Positions 1 to 9,954 of a stretch of 64,000 bases of DNA are shown piece by piece; positions within the stretch are counted from its first letter, which is position 1, and each line of letters begins with the position of its first letter. The notes beneath the pieces were generated by a model. The model made no database searches. It was not told the origin of the DNA and worked only from the letters and a program-made list of their open reading frames with translations. The position numbers and the translations under genes were made by a program. This DNA is from Serratia ficaria (lineage in GTDB: Bacteria; Pseudomonadota; Gammaproteobacteria; Enterobacterales; Enterobacteriaceae). The DNA lies in NCBI RefSeq assembly GCF_900187015.1, contig NZ_LT906479.1, positions 1,178,001 through 1,242,000 of the forward strand, in the 5' to 3' direction.

Positions 1-1
1 C

Positions 2-826
2 TTCAACCTGGGCGGCGCGGCGCATGAAATCGGCGTAAAACAGGTGGCTCATTACCTGTGGAACCGCTTCGCCAGCTCGCACAAGGTGCGTTTCGTCGCC
101 ATCGACTTCGAACCAGTGGTGGGCGAGATCCTGGAAAAGGTCGACGACGGCCAGATGGGCGTGGTGCTCAAACGCATGATGGTGCGCGCCGCTTCCCGGG
201 TGGCCGAGCGCTATGGCGTACAGGCGCTGGTGACCGGCGAAGCGCTGGGGCAGGTATCCAGCCAGACGCTGACCAACCTGCGCCTGATCGACAACGCTTC
301 CGATACGCTGATCCTGCGTCCGCTGATTTCTCACGACAAAGAGCACATCATTAAGGTGGCGCGCGAGATCGGCACCGAAGACTTCGCCAAGACCATGCCC
401 GAATACTGCGGCGTGATTTCGAAAAGCCCGACGGTGAAGGCCATCAAAGCCAGAATCGAAGAAGAAGAAAGCCATTTCGATTTCGCCATTCTCGATCGGG
501 TGGTGAGCGAAGCGAAGAACGTCGACATCCGCACCATCGCCGAGCAGGCGCAGGAGCAGGTGGCCGAAGTGGAAACCGTCGCGGCCTTCGGCGCCGATGA
601 GGTGATCCTCGACATTCGTTCGAACGACGAACAGGAAGACAAACCGCTGCAGCTGGAGCAGGTGGAGGTCAAACCGCTGCCGTTCTATAAGCTCGGCACC
701 CAGTTTGGCGACCTGGATCAAAGCAAGACCTACCTGCTGTACTGCGAGCGCGGCGTGATGAGCCGCCTGCAGGCGCTGTACCTGCTGGAGCAGGGCTTCA
801 CCAACGTCAAAGTCTATCGCCCTTAA
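2..826 (+). CDS. thiI: ThiI, tRNA 4-thiouridine synthase / thiamine sulfurtransferase (5' end missing)
   Basis: C-terminal 274 residues of ThiI; the reading frame is open from base 2, so the gene starts outside the window. ThiI adenylates U8 of tRNA and transfers sulfur from IscS to make 4-thiouridine; its rhodanese domain also supplies sulfur to ThiS for the thiamine thiazole. The fragment opens in the PP-loop/AANH-type domain ([15 protein letters not shown]) and ends with the rhodanese domain. The active-site cysteine is in [10 protein letters not shown], 27 residues from the C-terminus, matching Cys456 of the 482-residue E. coli protein. The partner cysteine is in [12 protein letters not shown]. 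It converges on yajL. Confidence 0.96.
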   Translation, partial: FNLGGAAHEIGVKQVAHYLWNRFASSHKVRFVAIDFEPVVGEILEKVDDGQMGVVLKRMMVRAASRVAERYGVQALVTGEALGQVSSQTLTNLRLIDNASDTLILRPLISHDKEHIIKVAREIGTEDFAKTMPEYCGVISKSPTVKAIKARIEEEESHFDFAILDRVVSEAKNVDIRTIAEQAQEQVAEVETVAAFGADEVILDIRSNDEQEDKPLQLEQVEVKPLPFYKLGTQFGDLDQSKTYLLYCERGVMSRLQALYLLEQGFTNVKVYRP

Positions 827-857
827 ATCCCCATCGTGCTTAAAGCGGCAACCGCAT

Positions 858-887
858 CCCGTTCACTGACTCAGCTCAGTGAACGGG
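858..887. terminator. Strong inverted repeat between convergent thiI and yajL
   Basis: A 12-bp perfect stem, CCCGTTCACTGA at 858-869 and its complement at 876-887, with a 6-base loop CTCAGC. It lies 32 bases after the thiI stop and 44 bases before the yajL stop. Neither strand has a run of T after the stem, so it may act as an mRNA 3'-end stabiliser or a factor-dependent terminator rather than a classic intrinsic one. Confidence 0.5.
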
Positions 888-930
888 GTGAGATCAGCCA
901 ATAACGCTACGGCTCGGAAGGCGAAGGGAT

Positions 931-1521
931 TTAGTCGCGGAAGTCGTACATCCCCGGGATCAGCACCAGCTGCGCCGCTATTTCCGCCGCTTTGGCCTTG
1001 CCGAGCAGCAGGTCGATCAGTTTCAGCGCAAACTCCATCGCGGTTCCCGGCCCCTGGCTGGTGAGCAGGTTGACGCGCGGGTCGTACACCACCCGGCGCT
1101 CGATCCATTTATCCGCCGGAATTTTATCCTTCAGCCCCGGGAAGCCGGTCATATTCCCGATCGGGAACAGATCGTGATGCTGCAACACCAGCGCCGGCGC
1201 CGCGCAAATGGCGGCGACGATGTTGCCCTGCAGGTGCATTTGGCGCACCTTCTCGACCAGCAGCGGGCTGTCGCGGAAGCATTCCGCCCCCTGCAGGCCG
1301 CCGGGCAGCACGATGGCGTCGAACGGGTCGTCGACGATAGACACCAGCGTCGCGTCGGCCAGCAGCTTAACGCCGCGCGAGCAAACGAGGGTCAGATCGC
1401 CGTCGCCGGCCACGCTGGCGGTGGTGACGTTGACGCCCGCCCGCACCAGCAGATCGATGACGGTGACGGCTTCGATTTCTTCGCTACCAGGTGCCAGGCA
1501 AACCAGCGCCGATACGCTCAT
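931..1521 (-). CDS. yajL: YajL, DJ-1/PfpI family protein deglycase or chaperone
   Basis: 196 residues, the E. coli YajL length. DJ-1 superfamily protein; YajL is described as a covalent chaperone protecting proteins from oxidative and carbonyl damage. The nucleophile is Cys106 in the elbow AAICAAPA, and the usual acidic partner lies in APGSEEIEA near the N-terminus. Two ATGs lie six bases apart at 1527 and 1521. The AAGGA element sits 8 bases before the inner ATG but only 2 before the outer, so 1521 is chosen. The 5' end lies inside panE on the same strand, so the two are probably co-transcribed and translationally coupled. Confidence 0.93.
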   Translation of the reverse strand: MSVSALVCLAPGSEEIEAVTVIDLLVRAGVNVTTASVAGDGDLTLVCSRGVKLLADATLVSIVDDPFDAIVLPGGLQGAECFRDSPLLVEKVRQMHLQGNIVAAICAAPALVLQHHDLFPIGNMTGFPGLKDKIPADKWIERRVVYDPRVNLLTSQGPGTAMEFALKLIDLLLGKAKAAEIAAQLVLIPGMYDFRD

Positions 1522-2395
1522 ATTCATTTTCCTTTCGCTTAATCAGTTCAAACAGCCGCGCATTTTCCGGCAGGGTGACGCCGTGGCTGCGTGCGCGGCG
1601 CAGCAGATAACCGGTAATATAGTCGATCTCGGTGTGTCGCTGGCTGCGGATATCCTGCAGCATCGACGATACGTTGTCCGCGGTGCTCTGGATCACTTCC
1701 ATGATGTACTGCATCAGCCCTTCGCAGGAGGTGTGATAGCCCTCCATTTCCATCACGCCGGCGACTTCACGGCACACCGCCTCGATCTGTTCGGGGTAAC
1801 GCTGCAGATCGCCGTTGCGGCAATCGTACAGCGCCGTCAGCGGGTTGATCACGCAGTTGACCGCCAGCTTGCGCCAGTTTGCCGAGGCGATATTGTTGTG
1901 CCAGGCGACGTCGGGCAGGGCCTGATGCAGCACCTCCGCCAGATGGCTGAGGGGCTGCGCCGCCGGCGACGTCGGGCCGATATGGGTGGTGCCGCCGGCG
2001 ACATGGACAATGGTGCTGCCGTCGTGCCGCGCCGCATGGGTGGTGGTGCCCTGCAGGATCGGCAGATTGTTCGGCGGCAGCTCATCCTGGGTGCCCATGC
2101 CGTTGTGCAGCAGCAGAATGGCGCAGCGGGGGTTCAGCTTCGGCAGCAGCGCGCCGACCGCGCCGGAAACCTGCCAGGCCTTCAGCGTGACCAGCAGCAG
2201 CTCGCTCTGCGCCAAATGTTCGGGATCGTTGGTGGGCAAATTGCGGTTGAACGAATCGCCTTCGGGTTCGATTACGTTCACCGCGCAGAAGGGCTGCGGC
2301 ACCCTTAGCCATCCCTGCACATCGTGGCCTTGCCGATAAAGCCGGGAGAGCCACAGTTGTCCGAGCGCGCCGCAACCAAGAATTGTTATTTTCAT
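1484..2395 (-). CDS. panE: 2-dehydropantoate 2-reductase
   Basis: 303 residues, identical in length to E. coli PanE. Reduces ketopantoate to pantoate with NADPH in pantothenate/CoA synthesis. The N-terminal Rossmann fold shows the dinucleotide motif GCGALGQ (residues 7-13). The C-terminal catalytic domain contains the conserved lysine stretch [16 protein letters not shown]. It is the upstream gene of a panE-yajL pair; its 3' end overlaps the start of yajL by 38 bases. It is divergent from yajQ. Confidence 0.95.
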   Translation of the reverse strand: MKITILGCGALGQLWLSRLYRQGHDVQGWLRVPQPFCAVNVIEPEGDSFNRNLPTNDPEHLAQSELLLVTLKAWQVSGAVGALLPKLNPRCAILLLHNGMGTQDELPPNNLPILQGTTTHAARHDGSTIVHVAGGTTHIGPTSPAAQPLSHLAEVLHQALPDVAWHNNIASANWRKLAVNCVINPLTALYDCRNGDLQRYPEQIEAVCREVAGVMEMEGYHTSCEGLMQYIMEVIQSTADNVSSMLQDIRSQRHTEIDYITGYLLRRARSHGVTLPENARLFELIKRKENEYERIGAGLPGTW

Positions 2396-2576
2396 CCGGT
2401 CTCCTTGGGAACACGGGAATACCGCTCAATTACCGTCATTTAAATATAGACTTTCCTGCTACCGGGGGAGTCTCTATGGGGGCATTCAGCAGATTTTGCC
2501 TGAGGAGGCAAAGCGGTTATCATGCTCGGCATCAAAATCGCCTAAGCTGTTAGGCATTAATTCAGGAGGAAGAAGT

Positions 2577-3068
2577 ATGCCATCTTTCGACATCGTTTCC
2601 GAAATTGATATGCAGGAAGTACGTAACGCCGTTGAGAACGCCTCGCGCGATCTCGGCACCCGCTGGGATTTTCGCAACGTGCCGGCCAGCTTTGAGCTGA
2701 ACGAGAAAAACGAAAGCATCAAGGTCGCCAGCGAGTCTGATTTCCAGGTGCAGCAACTGCTGGATATCCTGCGTGAAAAGCTGAGCAAGCGCAATATCGA
2801 AGGCAGCGCGCTGGAGATCCCGGAAGAAATGACCCACAGCGGCAAAACCTACAGCGTGGAAGCCAAGCTGAAGCAGGGGATCGAAACCACCCAGGCGAAA
2901 AAAATCGTCAAGCTGATTAAAGACAGCAAGCTGAAAGTGCAGGTGCAGATCCAGGGGGATGAAGTGCGGGTGACCGGCAAATCGCGCGACGATCTGCAAA
3001 GCGTGATGGCGCTGGTGCGCGGCGCGGATCTGGGGCAGCCGTTCCAGTTCAAGAACTTCCGCGATTAA
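2577..3068 (+). CDS. yajQ: YajQ, nucleotide-binding protein (UPF0234)
   Basis: 163 residues. YajQ proteins have two ferredoxin-like domains and bind nucleic acids/nucleotides; the Xanthomonas homologue binds cyclic di-GMP. The body [15 protein letters not shown]...FQFKNFRD is typical from end to end. The start at 2577 follows a strong ribosome site (TTCAGGAGGAAGAAGT) and gives the family length; an open frame continues upstream to 2496 but has no such site. It is monocistronic, ending in a palindromic terminator shared with convergent yajR. Confidence 0.95.
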   Translation: MPSFDIVSEIDMQEVRNAVENASRDLGTRWDFRNVPASFELNEKNESIKVASESDFQVQQLLDILREKLSKRNIEGSALEIPEEMTHSGKTYSVEAKLKQGIETTQAKKIVKLIKDSKLKVQVQIQGDEVRVTGKSRDDLQSVMALVRGADLGQPFQFKNFRD

Positions 3069-3074
3069 AAACAT

Positions 3075-3102
3075 CAGGGCCGGCATGCCGGCCCTGTTTT
3101 TT
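3075..3102. terminator. Bidirectional terminator between yajQ and yajR
   Basis: A perfect 22-base palindrome at 3075-3096 (CAGGGCCGGC centre ATGC) followed by six T on the plus strand; AAAAAC precedes it for the minus strand. The T tract overlaps the yajR stop codon at 3101-3103, so the intergenic region is fully used by this hairpin. Confidence 0.85.
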
Positions 3103-4465
3103 ACAGTGAGTTCACCAGGGCTTCAAGCTGCCCGCGGTTGGTCTGTTTGGTATCGACCTTGACGTAGGCGCTGCGCTCCTCCGGCACCACAATCGCTTCC
3201 GCCACGCCCGGCTGGGCCTTCAGGCGGCTTTCCAGCGCCGAGTCCTTCACCGCCAGCGCCGACAGCGTAATGCGCAGGCTGCTGACGTAAGGCGGTTCCT
3301 TCATGGTGCCGCTGACCAGGAACCACAGCGCGGCCAGTACCGCGCCGGCGACGAACACCAATCCTGCGCCCTGCAGGCCGTACAGCCAGCCGCCCAGGCT
3401 GCCGCCGATCGCCACGCCGATAAACTGGCTGGTGGAGTAAACCCCCATCGCGGTGCCCTTATAGCCGGCCGGCGACTCTTTGCTGATCAACGAAGGCAGA
3501 ATGGCCTCCATCACGTTGAACGCCATAAAGAACAGCTGCACGCCGGCGATGATGCCCCACAGGTGCGCGCCGGACAGCCACAGCAGCACTTCGGCGCAGA
3601 ACAGCACCGCCACGCAGCCCATGAATACCTGCTTCATGCGGCGGTATTTCTCGGCGTAGATGATGAACGGCACCACGGCGACGAACGACACCAGCATGGT
3701 CACCAGATAAACGATCCAGTGCCGGCTTGCCGCCAGCCCGGCTTTTTCCATCGCCAGCGGCAGCGCGACAAAGCTCGACATCAGCAGAATATGCAGGCAC
3801 ATGATGCCGAAGTTGAGCTTCAGCAGCCGCGAGTTGCTCAGCACCTTGCTGAAGCTGCCGCGCACGATGCTCGACTCGCGGTTCAGCACGTGGTGGCTGG
3901 CGGAAGGCACCACCGCCAGGGTGATGGCGATGCCGGCCAGCGCCAGCACGGCGATCATCCAGAACAGCGCATGCAGGCCGTAGGCGTGGGTGACGATCGG
4001 CCCCAGCACCATGGCGATGGCGAAGGTGATGCCGAAGCTGACGCCGATAAAGGCCATCGCCTTGGTGCGATTCTGCTCGCGGGTCAGGTCCGACAGCAGG
4101 GCCATCACCGCCGCCGCAATGGCGCCGGAGCCCTGCAGCGCACGGCCGAGGATCACTCCCCAGATAGAATCGGTGGCGGCGGCGATCACGCTGCCGAGCG
4201 CGAAGATCAGCAGCCCGCCGACGATCAGCGGCTTGCGGCCGATGCGATCGGAAATCAGGCCGAACGGGATCTGGAAAATCGCCTGCGCCAGGCCGTAGAT
4301 GCCGATGGCGATGCCGATCAGCGCCTCGCTGGCGCCGTTGAGCGCCATGCCGTAGGTGGTCAACACCGGCAGCACCATAAACATGCCGAGCATGCGCAGT
4401 GAAAATACGGTGCCCAGCCCCCAGGTGGCGCGGAGCTCCAGTGGGGTCATTGAATTATCGTTCAC
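3101..4465 (-). CDS. yajR: YajR, major facilitator superfamily transporter with C-terminal YAM domain
   Basis: 454 residues. MFS drug:H+ antiporter-1 type exporter with about 12 membrane helices. The motif A loop between helices 2 and 3 reads GLISDRIGRKPLIVGG. After the last helix (about residue 385) comes a soluble ferredoxin-like YAM domain (about 390-454, PPYVSSLRITLSALAV...LEALVNSL), which separates YajR from ordinary MFS exporters. The substrate is unknown. It is monocistronic, with its promoter in the gap before cyoE. Confidence 0.93.
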   Translation of the reverse strand: MNDNSMTPLELRATWGLGTVFSLRMLGMFMVLPVLTTYGMALNGASEALIGIAIGIYGLAQAIFQIPFGLISDRIGRKPLIVGGLLIFALGSVIAAATDSIWGVILGRALQGSGAIAAAVMALLSDLTREQNRTKAMAFIGVSFGITFAIAMVLGPIVTHAYGLHALFWMIAVLALAGIAITLAVVPSASHHVLNRESSIVRGSFSKVLSNSRLLKLNFGIMCLHILLMSSFVALPLAMEKAGLAASRHWIVYLVTMLVSFVAVVPFIIYAEKYRRMKQVFMGCVAVLFCAEVLLWLSGAHLWGIIAGVQLFFMAFNVMEAILPSLISKESPAGYKGTAMGVYSTSQFIGVAIGGSLGGWLYGLQGAGLVFVAGAVLAALWFLVSGTMKEPPYVSSLRITLSALAVKDSALESRLKAQPGVAEAIVVPEERSAYVKVDTKQTNRGQLEALVNSL

Positions 4466-4674
4466 ATCAAACCTCGGTAAAAACTATTCCGTCAGGTACT
4501 GGATAGAGCGCCTGAGGGAATGGCCTCTGTAAAAGCTGCGTCATTTTAGTGTGAAGGGCAGGGGGGGTAAATCTAATGTTGTTTAACAGATATTACAGCT
4601 TTCCTTGCAGGCTTGACGTCGCAGCGGCGTTGGCTGCGGTGCCAGTCATGTCGGGAAAAACGGATTTCTGGACG

Positions 4675-4707
4675 GGCAAATAAAATGGGCCGCAGAAGCG
4701 GCCCATT
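4675..4707 (-). terminator. Terminator of the cyo operon
   Basis: Stem AATGGGCCGC (4684-4693) pairs with GCGGCCCATT (4698-4707) around loop AGAA. Read on the minus strand the stem is followed by ATTTTATTTG. It lies 16 bases after the cyoE stop. Confidence 0.85.
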
Positions 4708-4722
4708 CACAGACGATTTGGC

Positions 4723-5616
4723 TTACCAAACGTAGGTCACCAGCGCTTCAGGCGCCGCCGTGGCGCTGAAGTCGATCGACATCATCACGCTCAGAGAGGT
4801 GATGGCGACGATGGAGAACACAAACAGTTTGCGCGCCCAGATGCTGTCGTTCTCGGTCTTGTAACCGCGCAGCGCCATGCCCAGCCACCACACGCTCACC
4901 GCCGCAGCGACGATCAGGTATTTGTAGCCGGCGTAGCCGCCGAGGGTCAGCATCAGCGTGGCGACCATAAAGGCCACGATATAGACCGTGATGTGGTTCT
5001 TGGCGACGGAAATGCCTTTCACCACCGGCAGCACCGGAATGTTGGCCGCCTGGTAATCTTTAAAGCGGAAGATGGCGATCGCATAGGAATGCGGCATCTG
5101 CCACAGGCTAAAGATAGCCAGCAGGATCAACGCGCCGGCGTCAAACTCGTTGGTCACCGCGCAGTAACCGATAACCGGCGGCGCAGCGCCCGACAGGCTG
5201 CCGATCAGCGTGCCGTATACCGAGTGGCGTTTCATGTACAGGCTGTAAACGCCGACATAAACCACGAAGCCCATCACCGCCAGCCACATGGCCAGCGGGT
5301 TGGCGCCGATATACAGCAACGCAAAGCCCGCAATACCCAAAACGGTAGCATAAACCAGGGTTACACTCGGCGCGATCAGGCCTTTTACCAGCACCCGGTT
5401 CTTCGTTCTCTCCATTTTCTTGTCGATGTCGCGGTCAATGTAGTTGTTAAACACACAGCCCGAGGCGACAACCAACGAGACACCCAGCAGGGTGGCGAGA
5501 AACAGGGGATAATCGATGCTTCCTTTGGAAGCAAGCAGGAATCCCCCAACGACAGAAATTAAATTGCCGAAAATAATTCCTGGTTTAGTGACTTGCAGGT
5601 ATTGCTTAATCATCAC
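4723..5616 (-). CDS. cyoE: Protoheme IX farnesyltransferase (heme O synthase)
   Basis: 297 residues, one more than E. coli CyoE. Inner-membrane UbiA-family prenyltransferase that adds a farnesyl group to heme B, making heme O for the binuclear centre of CyoB. The aspartate-rich motif [18 protein letters not shown] (about residues 57-74) binds Mg-farnesyl diphosphate. A second conserved region, [17 protein letters not shown], lies near residues 170-186. It is the last gene of cyoABCDE, 14 bases after cyoD. Confidence 0.97.
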   Translation of the reverse strand: MMIKQYLQVTKPGIIFGNLISVVGGFLLASKGSIDYPLFLATLLGVSLVVASGCVFNNYIDRDIDKKMERTKNRVLVKGLIAPSVTLVYATVLGIAGFALLYIGANPLAMWLAVMGFVVYVGVYSLYMKRHSVYGTLIGSLSGAAPPVIGYCAVTNEFDAGALILLAIFSLWQMPHSYAIAIFRFKDYQAANIPVLPVVKGISVAKNHITVYIVAFMVATLMLTLGGYAGYKYLIVAAAVSVWWLGMALRGYKTENDSIWARKLFVFSIVAITSLSVMMSIDFSATAAPEALVTYVW

Positions 5617-5630
5617 GTGCAGCTCGACTC

Positions 5631-5969
5631 TTAACTGACCATCATATTGATGTTGAGGTTGTACATAATCCAGAGTGAACCCACAACAACGATACCGATG
5701 ATCATAGCGGTGAACAGCAATGCCACCAGGTTCCAGCGCTCTTCCGATGAGGTGTTCATGTGCAGGAAGTAAATCAGGTGAACTACCACCTGAATGACCG
5801 CCATGCCGACAACAACCGCCAGGATGGTTGAATGAGAGGCTGTGCCGTTCATCACCATCGCAAATGGAATTACCGTCAGGATGATCGACAGGATAAAGCC
5901 GATCAGATATGACTTAACGCTACCGTGGCTTGCGCCGCCGTGAGAAGTTTCATGGGATGAATGGCTCAT
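5631..5969 (-). CDS. cyoD: Cytochrome bo3 ubiquinol oxidase subunit IV
   Basis: 112 residues (109 in E. coli). Small three-helix subunit of the proton-pumping ubiquinol oxidase, thought to help assemble the copper site in subunit I. A His/Ser-rich N-terminus ([16 protein letters not shown]) precedes the helices [36 protein letters not shown] and [19 protein letters not shown]. The start at 5969 overlaps the cyoC stop by four bases (ATGA), the usual coupled arrangement; a longer upstream frame is only the cyoC coding region. Confidence 0.96.
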   Translation of the reverse strand: MSHSSHETSHGGASHGSVKSYLIGFILSIILTVIPFAMVMNGTASHSTILAVVVGMAVIQVVVHLIYFLHMNTSSEERWNLVALLFTAMIIGIVVVGSLWIMYNLNINMMVS

Positions 5970-6583
5970 GACATAACCCCCAGCAGGTAAACAACGGTAA
6001 ATACGCAGATCCACACCACGTCCAGGAAGTGCCAGAACAGGCTCAGGCACATCAGACGGGTTTTGTTGGTTGAGGTCAGGCCGCGTTTGCTCACCTGAAT
6101 CATCATGATGATGATCCAGACCAGGCCGGTAGACACGTGCAGACCGTGGGTCGCAACCAGCGCGAAGAAGCTGGACAGGAACGCGCTGCGATCCGGACCG
6201 AAGCCTTCGGCGATCAGGTGATGGAACTCGTAGATTTCCATCGCGACGAAGCCCAGACCAAACAGGAAGGTCAGGAACAGCCAGGTGTTTACGCCGCCAA
6301 CCTTGCCTTTGTTCATGGCGATCATCGCCATGCCGTAGGTGATGGAGCTGAACAACAGCAGGAAAGTTTCAACCAGGACAAACTTCAGATCGAAGATGTC
6401 TTTGCCAGAGGGACCGCCAGCGGTCCCGTTCACCAGTACTGCATAGGTCGCGAACAAGCTCGCGAACAAAATACAGTCGCTCATCAGGTAGATCCAGAAT
6501 CCGAAGACTTTGGTCTCTCCCGCGTCGTGGTGCCCATGCTCTGCATGGGCTGCGTTATGGTTAGTCAGAGTATCAGTTGACAT
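5966..6583 (-). CDS. cyoC: Cytochrome bo3 ubiquinol oxidase subunit III
   Basis: 205 residues (204 in E. coli). Heme-copper oxidase subunit III with five helices; it supports the stability of subunit I. The start [21 protein letters not shown] and the end [21 protein letters not shown], each mentioned here only as landmarks, match the family. It overlaps cyoB by 11 bases upstream and cyoD by 4 downstream, so translation along the operon is tightly coupled. Confidence 0.97.
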   Translation of the reverse strand: MSTDTLTNHNAAHAEHGHHDAGETKVFGFWIYLMSDCILFASLFATYAVLVNGTAGGPSGKDIFDLKFVLVETFLLLFSSITYGMAMIAMNKGKVGGVNTWLFLTFLFGLGFVAMEIYEFHHLIAEGFGPDRSAFLSSFFALVATHGLHVSTGLVWIIIMMIQVSKRGLTSTNKTRLMCLSLFWHFLDVVWICVFTVVYLLGVMS

Positions 6584-8564
6584 GTTTCACGCCTGCTTTG
6601 CTGATTTGTTCATAGTGTTGGTTCTCAATGCGCTCGATTTCATCAACCTGCACATAGTAATCAACATCTTCATCGAAGCTCTTGGCAATCCAGGTCACGA
6701 TCATGCCCACGAAGGCAGCGATCGCCATCCACCAGATGTCCCAGATCATCGCGAAACCGAATACCAGGCTGAAACCAGCAATAATCACGCCGGCGCCGGT
6801 ATTTTTCGGCATATGAATCGGCTCGTATTTCGCCGGTTTCTTATAGGCTTCGCCTTTTTCTTTCATGTCCCAGAATTCATCACGGTCGTGGATCTGCGGC
6901 ACTACGGCAAAGTTATAGAACGGCGGTGGAGACGACGTTGACCACTCCAGCGTACGAGCACCCCATGGGTCACCGGTCAGATCGCGGTTCTGATCGCGGT
7001 CGCGCACGCTGACGAAGATCTGAATCAGCTGGCACAGGATACCGCAGGCAACCAGCGCCGCACCGCCGGCTGCGACCAGCAGCAGAGGGTGGAACTCAGG
7101 GTTGATGTTCTGGCTGATACGACGCGTCATGCCCATAAAGCCCAGAGCGTACAGCGGCATGAAGGCAACGAAGAAGCCGATGATCCAGAACCAGAACGCG
7201 CGGATGCCCCATTTTTCGTTCAGCGTGAAGCCGAAGGATTTAGGGAACCAGTAGGTCAGGCCGGCGAAGCAACCGAACACCACACCGCCGATGATCACGT
7301 TATGGAAGTGAGCAATCAGGAACAGGCTGTTGTGCAGCACGAAGTTCGCGCCCGGCACCGCCAGCAGAACCCCGGTCATCCCACCCACGGAGAAGGTGAT
7401 GATGAAGCCAATGGTCCACAGCATCGCGGAGTTGAGCTGAATGCGGCCCTGATACATGGTGAACAGCCAGTTGAAGATTTTCACCCCGGTCGGGATGGAA
7501 ATGATCATGGTGGCGATACCGAAGAAGGCGTTGACGTTCGCGCCGGACCCCATGGTGAAGAAGTGGTGCAGCCATACGATGAACGACAGAACGGTAATCG
7601 CGATGGTTGCCCATACCAGTGAGGTATAGCCGAACAGGCGTTTTCTGGAGAAGGTCGCGGTCACTTCGGAGAACACGCCGAACACCGGCAGCACCAGAAT
7701 ATACACCTCTGGGTGACCCCAGGCCCAAATCAGGTTGATGTACATCATCATGTTGCCGCCCATATCATTGGTAAAGAAATGGGTGCCCAGATAGCGATCC
7801 AGGGTCAGCAACGCGATGGTGACGGTCAGAATTGGGAAAGAGACGATGATCAGGACGTTAGTGCACAGCGCCGCCCAGGTGAACACCGGCATCTTCATCA
7901 GAGGCATGCCAGGCGCGCGCATCTTCATGATGGTGGCGAAGAAGTTCACGCCGGTCAGCAAGGTACCCAAACCGGAAATCTGCAGGCTCCAGATCCAGTA
8001 ATCGACCCCGACGCCAGGACTGTACTCCTTGCCCGACAGCGGCGGATACGCCAGCCAGCCGGTCTGCGCGAACTCACCGACCCCCAGGGAGATGTTGATC
8101 AGCACCACGCCCACCACGAAGAACCAGAAGCTCAGGGAGTTCAGGAACGGGAAGGCGACGTCGCGCGCACCGATTTGCAACGGCACCACGACGTTCATCA
8201 GGCCGACCACGAAAGGCATCGCCATGAAGAAGATCATGATGACGCCGTGGGCGGTGAAGATTTGGTCGTAGTGGTGCGGCGGCAGGAATCCTGCCTCGCC
8301 GGCGGACGCAAGCGCCTGCTGGCTACGCATCATGATGGCATCGGCGAAACCACGCAGCAGCATAACCATTGCCACGATGATGTACATGATACCAATTTTT
8401 TTATGGTCGACCGAAGTCAGCCAGTCTTTCCACAGCCATTTCCATTTGCCGAAATAGGTTATCAGCGCCAGCAGTGCCAGGCCTCCAATAACAATTGCAG
8501 CAACGGTGACCATGATGATCGGTTCGTGGTACGGAACCGCATCAAGCGTTAATTTTCCCAACAT
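6573..8564 (-). CDS. cyoB: Cytochrome bo3 ubiquinol oxidase subunit I
   Basis: 663 residues, equal to E. coli CyoB. Catalytic subunit carrying low-spin heme b and the heme o3-CuB centre that reduces O2 to water and pumps protons. Visible ligand motifs are [12 protein letters not shown] (heme b histidine), [14 protein letters not shown] (CuB His and the cross-linked Tyr), [11 protein letters not shown] (CuB histidines) and [12 protein letters not shown] (both heme axial histidines). The start at 8564 ([15 protein letters not shown]) matches the E. coli start and lies 4 bases after the cyoA stop; an in-frame ATG at 8600 lies inside cyoA and is rejected. Confidence 0.97.
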   Translation of the reverse strand: MLGKLTLDAVPYHEPIIMVTVAAIVIGGLALLALITYFGKWKWLWKDWLTSVDHKKIGIMYIIVAMVMLLRGFADAIMMRSQQALASAGEAGFLPPHHYDQIFTAHGVIMIFFMAMPFVVGLMNVVVPLQIGARDVAFPFLNSLSFWFFVVGVVLINISLGVGEFAQTGWLAYPPLSGKEYSPGVGVDYWIWSLQISGLGTLLTGVNFFATIMKMRAPGMPLMKMPVFTWAALCTNVLIIVSFPILTVTIALLTLDRYLGTHFFTNDMGGNMMMYINLIWAWGHPEVYILVLPVFGVFSEVTATFSRKRLFGYTSLVWATIAITVLSFIVWLHHFFTMGSGANVNAFFGIATMIISIPTGVKIFNWLFTMYQGRIQLNSAMLWTIGFIITFSVGGMTGVLLAVPGANFVLHNSLFLIAHFHNVIIGGVVFGCFAGLTYWFPKSFGFTLNEKWGIRAFWFWIIGFFVAFMPLYALGFMGMTRRISQNINPEFHPLLLVAAGGAALVACGILCQLIQIFVSVRDRDQNRDLTGDPWGARTLEWSTSSPPPFYNFAVVPQIHDRDEFWDMKEKGEAYKKPAKYEPIHMPKNTGAGVIIAGFSLVFGFAMIWDIWWMAIAAFVGMIVTWIAKSFDEDVDYYVQVDEIERIENQHYEQISKAGVKHVN

Positions 8565-8568
8565 CAGT

Positions 8569-9516
8569 TTATTCCTCGGCTCCGGCGTGAGCATGTTCAC
8601 CCATGTCCATACCCTGGCTCATGTCCATACCTTCGTGCGCGGCAGCGCCTTTGTGCATGTCCATATCACCCATGAATTTGGCAATAGTTTCTTTGAACAA
8701 ATTCGGTTTGACACTGGAGAAGTACTCGACCGGGTTATTTTCACTCGGTTCTGCCAGTTTGTTAAAGTCGCTGGTGGCGTTTAGGTTATTAGACGATTCT
8801 TTCACCTTGGCAACCCACTGATCGAAGTCGCCTTCGGTCGGGGTCACAATCGCGGTGAATTTCATGCCGGAGAACCCGCGGCCACTGAAGCTGCTGGAAA
8901 TACCGTCGTATTTGCCCGCTTCGTTGCCGATCAGGTGCAGTTTGGTCTGCATCCCGGCCATCGCATAAATCTGCCCACCTAACTGAGGAATAAAGAACGA
9001 GTTCATTACCGAGTTAGAGGTGATCTTGAATTCGACTGGAACATCTTTCGGGAAAGCCAGCTCATTAACGGTCGCGATGCCTTGTTCCGGGTAGATAAAC
9101 AGCCATTTCCAGTCGAGCGACACCACTTCGATCGTCATCGGCTTCTTGTCGGTGACAATCGGCTTGAACGGATCGAGCTCGTGGGTAGTCTTCCAGGTAA
9201 TGGTGCCAAGGATGGCGATGATAATGATAGGAATGGTCCAGACGACCGCTTCGATCTTGTTGGAGTGCGCCCAGTTCGGGCTGTACTTGGCGTTTTTGTT
9301 GGAAGCACGGTACTTCCAAGCAAAGGCGAACGCCATGAAGATAACGGGTATCACCACGATCAACATCAAGGCGATTGCGGTGATAATCAGTGTCCGTTGC
9401 TCAACACCAATTGCTCCTTTGGGGTTCATCAATACCATATTGCAGCCGCTGAGCATTACAGTTGCCGCAATTAATGACATCATCCCAATACTTTTATTGT
9501 ATTTCTTAAGTCTCAT
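8569..9516 (-). CDS. cyoA: Cytochrome bo3 ubiquinol oxidase subunit II (lipoprotein)
   Basis: 315 residues, the E. coli length. Subunit II of the quinol oxidase. The signal peptide ends in a lipobox LSGC (Cys25), followed by two membrane helices and a periplasmic cupredoxin domain that lacks the CuA ligands, as expected for a quinol rather than a cytochrome c oxidase. The C-terminus is rich in Met and His ([27 protein letters not shown]), a possible metal-binding tail. First gene of cyoABCDE. Confidence 0.97.
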   Translation of the reverse strand: MRLKKYNKSIGMMSLIAATVMLSGCNMVLMNPKGAIGVEQRTLIITAIALMLIVVIPVIFMAFAFAWKYRASNKNAKYSPNWAHSNKIEAVVWTIPIIIIAILGTITWKTTHELDPFKPIVTDKKPMTIEVVSLDWKWLFIYPEQGIATVNELAFPKDVPVEFKITSNSVMNSFFIPQLGGQIYAMAGMQTKLHLIGNEAGKYDGISSSFSGRGFSGMKFTAIVTPTEGDFDQWVAKVKESSNNLNATSDFNKLAEPSENNPVEYFSSVKPNLFKETIAKFMGDMDMHKGAAAHEGMDMSQGMDMGEHAHAGAEE

Positions 9517-9565
9517 CTAACGACCTCAATTACAAAGGCTCTATTGTCGTTTCATGTGTGCGGGC

Positions 9566-9594
9566 ATTTTACGGGAAGGTTGCAGTACTGTAAA
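9566..9594 (-). promoter_or_regulatory. Probable sigma-70 promoter of cyoABCDE
   Basis: On the minus strand TTTACA (9594-9589) and TAAAAT (9571-9566) are separated by exactly 17 bases. A start near 9559 would give a leader of about 43 bases before cyoA. ArcA and FNR repress this operon in E. coli; I did not find an unambiguous ArcA or FNR box here. Confidence 0.6.
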
Positions 9595-9926
9595 CCTGCT
9601 TAAGGGAGTGTCAGCGCCTTGTTGACACTTTATGTTAAGGGGGTCACAGATGTCACCCAGCGTGACAATTTACCAATGGCAACAACGCGTTGGCGCGCTG
9701 AATCGTGCCGGGTCGTTCGTATGTTAAGGAAAACTAAAGGTATGATGAATCCGGGCAGAAAAAACGCTTTTTTGAAATACGCAGGAAAGGTTTATTTAAT
9801 GTAAAATAATTGTGTATTAAAGGTGAATTTAATTTTATTCCGCGTGGGTCGCTCGGATAAAAAATAATTTCAAGGCCAATTAATATTTTTTTAACCAAAT
9901 AAACACCTCGCGCCGCGGCTCTTTTG
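9595..9926. other. AT-rich gap between the cyo promoter and ampG
   Basis: About 330 bases without a convincing gene. Two short open frames (61 and 74 codons) have neither a ribosome site nor family-like sequence. The stretch from 9790 to 9905 is strikingly AT-rich compared with its surroundings and probably holds upstream regulatory sites for cyoA. Confidence 0.5.
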
Positions 9927-9950
9927 CCGGCCGGCGCGAACGCCGGCCGG
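9927..9950 (-). terminator. GC-only hairpin just after ampG
   Basis: A perfect 10-bp stem CCGGCCGGCG / CGCCGGCCGG with a 4-base loop (TTCG on the minus strand), 5 bases after the ampG stop. Only CAAAAG follows on the minus strand, so there is no T tract; termination would rely on stem strength or Rho. Confidence 0.55.
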
Positions 9951-9954
9951 TCCC

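Noticed and set aside
9617..9640. GTTGACACTTTATGTTAAG as an ArcA site for cyoA
   Set aside because: The two repeats are 13 bases apart instead of the usual 10-11, so the match is not convincing.
9619..9804. Short frame between cyoA and ampG
   Set aside because: No ribosome site, atypical residues, and it lies in the cyo control region.
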